Source: Deltaproteobacteria bacterium
GTDB taxonomy: Bacteria > Desulfobacterota > DAOWNY01
NCBI GenBank assembly: GCA_030642325.1
Contig: DAOWNY010000018.1
Location: forward strand, 1-14,196
Direction of reading: 5' to 3'
DNA: 14,196 nucleotides
The translations under genes were made by a program, and so were the position numbers. Position 1 is the first letter of the stretch, and every line of letters starts with the position of its first letter. The notes beneath the pieces are model-generated. The model did no database searches. It had not been told where the DNA came from and saw nothing but the letters and a program-made list of their open reading frames with translations. This document shows positions 1-5,059 of the stretch, piece by piece.

Positions 1-102
1 GTCATAGGCAGTAAATTTAATGCCTTTTTTGGAAAGAAACTCTTTCGCAGTAGTGCAGTGGGGTCAAGTGGGAGTGGTATAGATTTTTACTTCTTCCTCC
101 AT
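1..102 (-). CDS. Glutaredoxin-like selenoprotein, N-terminal fragment with in-frame UGA (Sec)
   Basis: The ATG at 102-100 follows a GAAGGTG Shine-Dalgarno sequence at a normal distance. It opens a frame reading MEEEVKIYTTPT, then TGA (66-64), then PHCTTAKEFLSKKGIKF to the window edge. This matches the beta1-CxxC-helix start of NrdH/glutaredoxin-like thiol oxidoreductases, where 'YTTPTCPYC' is typical. The TGA sits exactly at the first redox cysteine, giving UPHC. Family knowledge: UxxC thioredoxin-fold selenoproteins occur in anaerobic deltaproteobacteria and reduce disulfides or related substrates in the cytosol. The reading frame stays open and family-like for 17 codons after the TGA, which argues against a plain stop, and a bSECIS-like hairpin lies at the right distance. 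The gene runs off the left edge, so its length and C-terminus are unknown. A pseudogene is the alternative. An ordinary ORF finder would miss this gene. Confidence 0.82.
32..46 (-). promoter_or_regulatory. Candidate bacterial SECIS hairpin for the UGA at 66-64
   Basis: On the minus strand GAAAGAGTTTCTTTC forms a 5-bp stem (GAAAG/CTTTC) with loop AGTTT. The loop has a G followed by U, as in bacterial SECIS apical loops that bind SelB. The loop G is 24 nt after the UGA, inside the usual 16-37 nt window. Seen: stem, loop and spacing. Inferred: SelB binding. Short stems arise by chance, so the support comes mainly from position. Confidence 0.55.
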
Positions 103-121
103 CTTATTCACCTTCTTTCTT

Positions 122-151
122 GTAAGGGCACAGCGTAAGCTGTGCCCTTAC
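122..151. repeat. Perfect 13-bp inverted repeat hairpin between cytochrome and selenoprotein
   Basis: GTAAGGGCACAGC (122-134) and its exact reverse complement (139-151) flank a 4-base GTAA loop. The hairpin starts 7 nt after the cytochrome stop and ends a few bases before the selenoprotein Shine-Dalgarno sequence. On the minus strand it is followed by CAAGAAAGAAGG with no U-tract, so it is not a classical intrinsic terminator for these genes. It could be an intercistronic element that stabilises the upstream mRNA or attenuates the downstream gene, or a dispersed palindromic repeat. Confidence 0.8.
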
Positions 152-158
152 TGATTAG

Positions 159-1430
159 TTATTTTTTAGTCTTACATGTTTTGGTCTTACATCTTAGAGT
201 TTCCGCCATCTCTTTGATTTTATCCAGATCCTTGGTCATTGGCGCCCATCCGTACCAGTAGGAATAATCCGGATTGGCATGGAAAACTCCCTGGTATGTT
301 CTCATTCGATGTTTCATGTACATCTTGAATAACACCTGTTCGATGTGAGAGCCCCCGGTTTGATAAAAGTGCAGGAAGTCGGGATAGGCATAGGCGTAAT
401 GCTCAGGTTTCTTTAAGGTGTTGTCCTTGTAAAGGTCGGCTACCACGTTAATGGCTTCAGCCATTAAACGGTCTGCCTTTTTGATCATCTGATCGCCCTT
501 TTCAAGCTCGGTGCGGGCATACCTCTCTGAATGGCATTTCTTGCAGGTTTTGACCATCTTTTCCCGTTCGACATTCCATTCTTCGGCGGTTAGTCGGGCC
601 AAATCCCCGGCCTTAACGACATCCAGGCGAGCGGTGGGTTTTCCATCCGGATCCAGGACACCCAATGCCTTGAGGATAGTAGTCTGATCTGCCGCCCACT
701 GTTTATCCTCGGGCAAAGGAAGTTTCACTGCCAGAAATCCCCAGGCTACCTTGTTGGTATGGGTGCCGCTGGGGAGATGACAGAACTGGCAAGTGGGAGC
801 AGCCGCATCTTTGGGGAGCCTTCCCATCTCTTTCATCTGATACCTTTCCCCGTGCTTGGAGCTTTCGTACATCTCCCACTGGGGATGATCAAACCCCATA
901 TGACAAAGCTGACATGCTTTGGGATCCTGGGCTTCCTTTTTGGAGAAGGTATGGCGGGTGTGGCATTCGTCGCAGGAGTTGGTTCGATAGGTATAACCTT
1001 TATCCTGCAACTCTTTTTTCTGGGCCTCGGACTTGATACCCATATTATGGCATCCGCCGCAGCCTTTGCCGCCCTCCATCAGTTCGTCCGGCTCCAGATG
1101 GGTAACAGGTAAAGCGTTCAGAGCTGTCCAGCCGAGATTGTGCTTCCCCTTGGCAAACTGGTTGAACTGGTCCTCATGACATTCGGCACAGATGGCCTCA
1201 TCGGGCATCTTGGCAAGATTGGCATTCTTTTTATTTTTGTGATCAGATCCATGACAATTAGAACAGCTGACCTCGTTTTCACTATGCATACTTGCCTGCC
1301 AGTCCTTGACCAACAAGGGAGTAACTGCCCGGTGACACTTTACACAGACTTCCTCTTTTGCAAAGGAAGCAGTAGCTGCCATGAATAACACAGCAATCAC
1401 GGCAGCAAAAACTACAGAACATTTTTTCAT
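159..1430 (-). CDS. Octaheme cytochrome c, hydroxylamine oxidoreductase (HAO) superfamily
   Basis: The 423-residue protein has a Sec signal peptide (about 1-24, cleavage after ASFA) and exactly eight CXXCH heme motifs starting at residues 29, 56, 81, 124, 153, 173, 214 and 296. After the last heme comes a long helical C-terminal region with the stretch 'TGGSHIEQVLFKMYMKHRM' and an aromatic segment around residues 389-395. Eight hemes, this spacing and this C-terminus fit the HAO/octaheme cytochrome superfamily. Members oxidise hydroxylamine or hydrazine, or in non-nitrifiers reduce nitrite or hydroxylamine to ammonium in the periplasm. Whether the tyrosine that crosslinks to heme 4 in oxidative HAOs is present cannot be decided without an alignment; several tyrosines (389, 391, 393) lie in the candidate region. 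In a presumed anaerobe a reductive or detoxifying role is more likely (inference). Two extra cysteines lie at the tail (414, 419). The ATG follows GGAG. A small rubredoxin-like gene lies 35 bp upstream in the same direction. Confidence 0.9.
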   Translation of the reverse strand: MKKCSVVFAAVIAVLFMAATASFAKEEVCVKCHRAVTPLLVKDWQASMHSENEVSCSNCHGSDHKNKKNANLAKMPDEAICAECHEDQFNQFAKGKHNLGWTALNALPVTHLEPDELMEGGKGCGGCHNMGIKSEAQKKELQDKGYTYRTNSCDECHTRHTFSKKEAQDPKACQLCHMGFDHPQWEMYESSKHGERYQMKEMGRLPKDAAAPTCQFCHLPSGTHTNKVAWGFLAVKLPLPEDKQWAADQTTILKALGVLDPDGKPTARLDVVKAGDLARLTAEEWNVEREKMVKTCKKCHSERYARTELEKGDQMIKKADRLMAEAINVVADLYKDNTLKKPEHYAYAYPDFLHFYQTGGSHIEQVLFKMYMKHRMRTYQGVFHANPDYSYWYGWAPMTKDLDKIKEMAETLRCKTKTCKTKK

Positions 1431-1465
1431 AGTAATTTACTCCATTAAAAGTATCTATGTAATTT

Positions 1466-1585
1466 CTACTTCTTCTTCAATTCTTTTTTCTGAAAACCTT
1501 CCTTATTCTCACATTCAGGGCATTTTTTGGGTTTACATCGGGCTTCCTTCTCATAATCACATTTGCTGCATTTCCATACGGCCAA
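1466..1585 (-). CDS. RCKP-type rubredoxin-like mini-protein (39 aa, TTG start)
   Basis: A 39-residue frame starts at TTG (1585-1583), 6 nt after a strong AAGGAGG Shine-Dalgarno sequence; no in-frame ATG exists. It begins MAVWKCSKCDYEKEARCKPK and continues with a second pair, CPEC, then a lysine-rich tail. Cysteines at 6, 9, 22 and 25 form a four-Cys rubredoxin-like metal site, with the Arg-Cys-Lys-Pro signature at residues 16-19 that names the RCKP-type rubredoxin-like family. It has no signal peptide, so it is probably cytosolic; iron (electron transfer) or zinc (structural) are both possible. It lies 35 bp before the octaheme cytochrome and is likely cotranscribed with it. It is too short for default ORF cut-offs. 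Confidence 0.85.
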   Translation of the reverse strand: MAVWKCSKCDYEKEARCKPKKCPECENKEGFQKKELKKK

Positions 1586-1990
1586 AATAATCCTCCTTAA
1601 GTTATTTTGTATCCGTTCACAGTTCACAGTTAACTATTGGTAAAAACTTAGGATCTAAGATGTAAGTATGAGTTTTTTTTGAAGATTTATATGCCTTGAA
1701 CAATTTAAAAGAACTAAGGGTCCTGATTCCGGAATTGGAACCGATATCAAGCATGTTTTTTATCGTTATAAAATTTATTTCATTGAAAAAATCGTGAGCT
1801 TAAGAACCGTGAACGAATACGTTATGTTATAATTATAGATGCTGCAGGTTGAAGCATATAAAGCATCTTCGACGATTTTTGGTTCAAGCATGAATGAACC
1901 GTGGTTGCACAAAAATCCTAAACTCTTTGATTTTTCTTAGCTGTCCAGGCAAGAGTTACTATTTTTTTAATTAATGGGTCTTTTACGGTC
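1586..1990. other. Gene-poor AT-rich intergenic stretch; only weak promoter-like and repeat motifs
   Basis: No supported gene. On the minus strand a TATAAT box (1837-1832) without a clear -35 could serve the RCKP/cytochrome pair. An inverted repeat AGATGCT...AGCATCT spans about 1837-1866. Short direct repeats of the GTTCACA type lie near 1617-1632, and a related GTGAACG lies near 1810. No sigma-54 consensus was found here, unlike in front of the rubrerythrin operon. Confidence 0.4.
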
Positions 1991-2059
1991 TTACCCGGGA
2001 CCACATTCAGCAGCCTTCGCTGCAGTGTGAACAAAGCGGGGAATCATAAATTTTTTCAT
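1991..2059 (-). CDS. Hypothetical 22-aa peptide with an ideal ribosome binding site
   Basis: ATG (2059-2057) is preceded by AAAGGAGGTGAT, essentially a full anti-Shine-Dalgarno match, 4-5 nt upstream. The frame runs 22 codons to TAA and begins MKKFMIPRFVHTAAK. It lies 24 bp after the rubrerythrin stop. It is basic at the N-terminus, has one Cys and no recognised family. It could be a real small protein, a leader peptide, or the surviving start of a deleted gene whose ribosome binding site remains. The codons after the stop do not resume a recognisable protein. Only the strength of the ribosome binding site supports translation. Confidence 0.45.
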   Translation of the reverse strand: MKKFMIPRFVHTAAKAAECGPG

Positions 2060-2083
2060 GGCTATCACCTCCTTTGTAACTTT

Positions 2084-2656
2084 TTAATAGTTTTTTTCCA
2101 GTACTTCAAAATGAGCCTTGTTATGGGCACAGGCGGGGCACTTGTCCGGGGCTTCGGCGTCTTCGTGGATATAGCCGCAATTGCGGCATTTCCATTTTAC
2201 AACCGTATCTTTTTTAAATACCTTTCCATCTTCCAGGTTCTTGAGGAGGGCAAGGTACCTTTTTTCGTGCTGTTCTTCCGCATCACCTATGGCCTTAAAT
2301 ACGGCGGCAATTTCACTGAATCCTTCTTCTTTGGCCACACCGGCAAATTCCGGATACATACTGGTCCATTCGTAATTCTCCCCCCCTGCCGACGCTTTCA
2401 GGTTTGAGGCGGTATCGCCGATCACCCCGGCCGGAAAACTACCGGTGATTTCCACTTCTCCGCCTTCAAGGAATTTAAATTCCCTCTTTGCATGTTCCTT
2501 TTCATTGTCGGCAGTCTCCAGAAAGATGGCAGCAATCTGCTCATACCCTTCTTTCTTTGCCTTGGAAGCAAAATAGGTGTAACGGTTTCTCGCCTGAGAT
2601 TCGCCGGCAAAGGCGGCTATTAAATTCTTTTCGGTCTTACTTCCTTTAAGTTCCAT
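2084..2656 (-). CDS. rbr: Rubrerythrin
   Basis: The 190-residue protein is a classical rubrerythrin: an N-terminal four-helix diiron domain (about 1-145) and a C-terminal rubredoxin-like domain (about 153-190). Expected diiron ligands are visible: E19, the E52-x-x-H55 pair, E93/E96, and the E127-x-x-H130 pair. The Fe(SCys)4 site is CRNC (157-160) plus CPAC (173-176). Rubrerythrins are cytosolic NADH-linked peroxidases that remove hydrogen peroxide in anaerobes, with electrons entering through rubredoxin-type partners. The ATG has an AAAGGAGG ribosome binding site that overlaps the end of the upstream 56-codon rubredoxin-like gene, so the two are translationally coupled. The operon is preceded by a consensus sigma-54 promoter. 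Length and motifs are normal for the family. Confidence 0.97.
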   Translation of the reverse strand: MELKGSKTEKNLIAAFAGESQARNRYTYFASKAKKEGYEQIAAIFLETADNEKEHAKREFKFLEGGEVEITGSFPAGVIGDTASNLKASAGGENYEWTSMYPEFAGVAKEEGFSEIAAVFKAIGDAEEQHEKRYLALLKNLEDGKVFKKDTVVKWKCRNCGYIHEDAEAPDKCPACAHNKAHFEVLEKNY

Positions 2657-2659
2657 AAT

Positions 2660-2830
2660 TCATCCTCCTTTTTTTGAAAAAATGTCCCGATCAATGTTCC
2701 CCGGCCCACCACCATCCGGAGTGTAGCAAGTAGTATCTACAAAGACACAGCCCTCCCGGCAAGAGGGACATCTTTCCGGTGGAGTTTTCGTCTCAAGGGT
2801 GTGCCGGCAGTTATTACATTTCCACAACAT
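2660..2830 (-). CDS. Rubredoxin-like small Cys-rich protein (56 aa)
   Basis: The ATG at 2830-2828 opens a 56-codon frame. It begins MLWKCNNCRHTLETKTPPER, then CPSC, two more cysteines (28, 35), and a Gly-rich stretch 'CYTPDGGGPGNIDRDIF'. Cysteines 5, 8, 21 and 24 form a rubredoxin or zinc-ribbon knuckle pair. As the first gene after the sigma-54 promoter and directly before rubrerythrin, it is a plausible electron donor or metal-site partner (inference). Its TGA stop is separated from the rubrerythrin ATG by one codon in the same frame (TGA-ATT-ATG), and its last codons contain the rubrerythrin Shine-Dalgarno sequence. It is too short for default ORF cut-offs; the cysteine pattern makes the coding call fairly safe. 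Confidence 0.8.
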   Translation of the reverse strand: MLWKCNNCRHTLETKTPPERCPSCREGCVFVDTTCYTPDGGGPGNIDRDIFSKKGG

Positions 2831-2906
2831 AATCCTGGACCTTTCTTCTGATTAATCTCTTTCCCGTATATCGAGATTTTCTAAGGCAGTGGGTCAATTT
2901 AAATAT

Positions 2907-2922
2907 TGCAAACTCAGTGCCA
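2907..2922 (-). promoter_or_regulatory. Sigma-54 (RpoN) promoter for the rubredoxin-like/rubrerythrin operon
   Basis: The minus strand reads TGGCACTGAGTTTGCA: -24 TGGCAC, five bases, -12 TTGCA, a full match to the RpoN consensus TGGCAC-N5-TTGCW. The invariant GG and GC are correctly spaced. Transcription would start about 12 bp downstream, leaving a leader of roughly 65 nt before the ATG at 2830. RpoN promoters need a bacterial enhancer-binding protein; no clear activator palindrome was identified upstream, though GGTAA is repeated near 2978-2994. Confidence 0.88.
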
Positions 2923-3457
2923 GTCTTTTTAAAAACAAAGCCCTGAAACCCAAAGATCTTTAATGACCTGTTTAAAGGTAATTATAAGGTAACTACTCAT
3001 ACATACTAATTTATTGAAATGAAAGGTATTTTTGAAGAATCATTTGTAAGGTCTTCCTTGCAGAAAGCTCTAAGTCTTTGATAGTATGTGAATTATATTT
3101 TTTAGTGCTAAAATTTATAAAATATAGTAATTCGGAATTATATCAATATGTTAAGGCTATTTTTCGTGATCCGAGTAGTTACATTATAAGAATCCATCTG
3201 AAGATGGTTCGACAGGCAAGTAATTGCTGGGAAGGACGGGGTATCTGTCTAAAATTAGACGCAAGTAAGAAAAATAAATAGATAATATACTCTTGTTTCA
3301 GCAAAATTCAAACTGTATAATATTGGACTTAACTGTATTGTATTAGTCATATAAACAGGGAAATTGTCCCTCACTTATTTATATGAAACCGATTAAATTT
3401 TGATATTTTTTATCCAATGTGAGTCTCCCGAAGGCGCCAAGATTTATTTGGTAATTT
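2923..3457. other. Gene-less AT-rich stretch with several short hairpins
   Basis: No supported coding sequence. The only open frame of any length, a 67-codon plus-strand ORF (3078-3281), has a lysine/isoleucine-rich composition, no Shine-Dalgarno sequence and no family resemblance. Clear short palindromes occur: TGTAAGG-TCTT-CCTTGCA (3045-3062), TAATT-CGG-AATTA (about 3128-3140), CCATC-TGAA-GATGG (about 3194-3207), GCAA-GTAA-TTGC (about 3218-3229) and GTCTA-AAAT-TAGAC (about 3247-3260). A longer palindrome lies at 3347-3386. The stretch may hold the upstream activator region of the rubrerythrin promoter and the 3' end of the chaperone operon. No known riboswitch or RNA family was recognised. 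Confidence 0.4.
3347..3386. repeat. 40-bp bipartite palindrome downstream of the chaperone operon
   Basis: TCATATAAA (3347-3355) pairs perfectly with TTTATATGA (3378-3386). Inside, AGGGA (3357-3361) pairs with TCCCT (3367-3371). It lies about 70 bp past the cbpM stop and could act as an mRNA 3'-end structure, but there is no U-run, so intrinsic termination is doubtful. An operator or small dispersed palindromic repeat is also possible. Confidence 0.5.
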
Positions 3458-3787
3458 TTATCTCCCTTTAAGCCTTCTTATCTCTCCCTTTAACTGTTCA
3501 ATCTCGTCCATGAGATCGGAAATGATCCCCGCTCCAATCAGGTTTACCCCCAGATGCCTTCTTAACCGCTGAATGCGATGGAGACAATAGATGGCCTCTT
3601 CGTCGAAAAATGGAAGGTTTCCTTCGGACTTCGTCGGGCTGAGAATCCCCAGATTCACGTATCCTTCGATAATTGAGGAGTGAATCCCCGTCTCCAGGGA
3701 AAATTCTTCCAGGGTTAAGTTTTTTTTGAATGAGAACGTCCTGGTTTCTGAGTAAAGAGTAAGCATATATTTCTTCTTATTCATCAT
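3458..3787 (-). CDS. cbpM: Chaperone modulator CbpM-like protein
   Basis: The 109-residue protein has a MerR-type winged-helix signature: a Thr-Leu-Glu-Glu-Phe-Ser-Leu-Glu-Thr-Gly segment (about 25-34), then a 'YVNLGILSP' wing (about 43-51), then Phe-Phe-Asp-Glu-Glu-Ala and an Arg/Leu-rich helix (about 68-80). It ends in a short coiled coil (about 90-108). This is the layout of CbpM, the small partner that binds the J-domain of CbpA and restrains it, and which also resembles a DNA-binding domain. Its start overlaps the cbpA stop by ATGA, so it is translationally coupled. The first or second ATG (3787 or 3784) may be used; GGGAG lies just upstream and fits the second slightly better. It is the last gene of the chaperone operon. 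Confidence 0.88.
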   Translation of the reverse strand: MMNKKKYMLTLYSETRTFSFKKNLTLEEFSLETGIHSSIIEGYVNLGILSPTKSEGNLPFFDEEAIYCLHRIQRLRRHLGVNLIGAGIISDLMDEIEQLKGEIRRLKGR

Positions 3788-4791
3788 CTTCTCCCGGAAA
3801 ATAAGCTTTTTCGTGGATCGTCATGGTGGATTTTGGCCATCTGCTCGAATAATCGCCTCTCTTTTTTATCAATTTTGGAAGGATTTATGATTTTGAGTTT
3901 AATATATTGATCGCCCCGACCTCCTCCTTTTCCGGGAAAACCCTTTCCCTTGAGACGAAGTTTTTGGCCTTCCTGACTTTCCGGAGGGATCTTTACGGTA
4001 ACTTCTTTGTCCAGGGTGGGGACGTCAATTTTTGTTCCAATGGCCGCTTCCCAGGGATAAACCGGCGTTTCTATTGTGATATCATTCCCTGACAAAGAAA
4101 AGACCGGGTGGGGAACGATCCTGATCCTCAAAAACAGAGAACCACTTTGGCCTCCTCTCAATCCCGATTCTCCCTGACCCTTTAACCGGAGACGGGAACC
4201 TTCTCTGGCCCCGGGAGGAATGCGGACCTCAATTTCTTTAGGTTTTACCATAAACCCCTGGCCGCCACAAGAAGGACAGAGATTTTTTCCCTTCATGCCG
4301 GTTCCCAGACAAGAAGAGCAGACTTCAGAGGAACTCAAACGGATAACCCTTTTTCCTCCTTGGTAGGCCTCTTCCAGTGTTAGTTGAATATCCGCCTCAA
4401 TGTCATTTCCCGGCTGCGGCCAGGTAGGCCGGGTTCTCTGGGAACGGAAGCCACCCCCCATTCCCCCGAATATAGTTTGAAAGAAATCGCTAAATCCTCC
4501 CATGTTGCGGTCATCAAAATGGACTTCACCGTATCCCGGGGGAGGAGTAAAATCCATTCCCTGTTGCCAGTCAGCACCTAACTGGTCATACTTTTTTCGT
4601 TTTTCCGGATCACTTAGAACTTCGTTGGCCTCATTCAACTCCTTGAACTTCTCTTCCGCTTTTTTCTTCTCTTCACCGGTATGAAGATCAGGATGGTATT
4701 TACGGGCCAGCCTTCTAAAGGCGGTTTTTATCTCTTTTTCGGAAGCATTCCGAGCAATTCCCAATATTTCATAGTAATCCCTGAACTTCAT
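3784..4791 (-). CDS. cbpA: CbpA/DnaJ-type co-chaperone with half a zinc finger
   Basis: The 335-residue Hsp40 starts at the ATG at 4791, which has GAGG 8 nt upstream; an in-frame GTG two codons earlier abuts that sequence and is unlikely. Order: J-domain (about 4-70) with HPD at 33-35, Gly/Phe-rich linker (about 80-120), then the C-terminal beta-barrel domains (about 130-305). Between residues 158 and 179 are two CXXCXGXG repeats (CSSCLGTG and CPSCGGQG). Canonical DnaJ has four such repeats binding two zinc ions, and typical CbpA has none, so this is an intermediate form able to bind one zinc. It stimulates DnaK ATPase and delivers clients in the cytosol. Its neighbours are dnaK and a grpE remnant upstream and cbpM overlapping downstream. 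Confidence 0.93.
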   Translation of the reverse strand: MKFRDYYEILGIARNASEKEIKTAFRRLARKYHPDLHTGEEKKKAEEKFKELNEANEVLSDPEKRKKYDQLGADWQQGMDFTPPPGYGEVHFDDRNMGGFSDFFQTIFGGMGGGFRSQRTRPTWPQPGNDIEADIQLTLEEAYQGGKRVIRLSSSEVCSSCLGTGMKGKNLCPSCGGQGFMVKPKEIEVRIPPGAREGSRLRLKGQGESGLRGGQSGSLFLRIRIVPHPVFSLSGNDITIETPVYPWEAAIGTKIDVPTLDKEVTVKIPPESQEGQKLRLKGKGFPGKGGGRGDQYIKLKIINPSKIDKKERRLFEQMAKIHHDDPRKSLFSGRR

Positions 4792-4821
4792 TACCACTTC
4801 CTCTTTTATTCGAATTAGTTG

Positions 4822-5004
4822 CTATTTTACTACCATAACCCGGGAGGGCCTCAGAAGCTCATCTCCCGTCAGGTAACCCCTTTTCATTTCCATGGCGATA
4901 ATCCCGGAAGAAAAATCATCTGATTCTATGGCGCCCGCTGCCTCATGAAAACGGGGATCAAACTTTTTTCCTATGGACTCAATGTCATTGGCAACAGCAG
5001 GTGC
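4822..5004 (-). pseudogene. grpE: Truncated grpE: only the C-terminal beta-domain remains
   Basis: On the minus strand, 60 codons to a TAG at 4824-4822 read as the GrpE C-terminus: 'IESIGKKFDPRFHEAAGAIE', then SDD, then 'MKRGYLTGDELLRPSRVMVV'-type sequence. This matches the GrpE pattern FDPxxHEA...ESDD...GY...RxLRPaxVxV. The frame is closed by TAA directly upstream of 5004 and has no ATG/GTG/TTG start before the internal Met at residue 38. Only 55 bp separate it from the dnaK stop, so the dimerising long helix and four-helix bundle are absent. GrpE is the nucleotide exchange factor of DnaK, and its beta-domain touches the DnaK nucleotide-binding domain. The remnant suggests a deletion that fused the dnaK end to the grpE 3' end. 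A complete grpE presumably exists elsewhere (inference), or this could be an assembly error. Confidence 0.85.
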
Positions 5005-5059
5005 TTATAATGCCCATTGCCGACAGGCTGCCACTCTAACAGGGCGGAGCTTCACATTT

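Noticed and set aside
122..160. Intrinsic terminator of the cytochrome gene at the 13-bp hairpin
   Set aside because: The minus-strand 3' flank is CAAGAAAGAAGG, without a U-tract; the T-run lies on the other side of the hairpin.
759..1112. Plus-strand ORF across the cytochrome gene
   Set aside because: Antisense to eight conserved heme motifs; no independent support.
2660..2662. TGA between the rubredoxin-like gene and rubrerythrin as a selenocysteine codon
   Set aside because: It follows a Lys-Lys-Gly-Gly tail with no redox context, no convincing hairpin lies downstream, and rubrerythrin has its own ATG and ribosome binding site.
3078..3281. Plus-strand 67-codon ORF in the intergenic gap
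   Set aside because: No ribosome binding site, AT-driven composition, no family resemblance; it overlaps the hairpin cluster.
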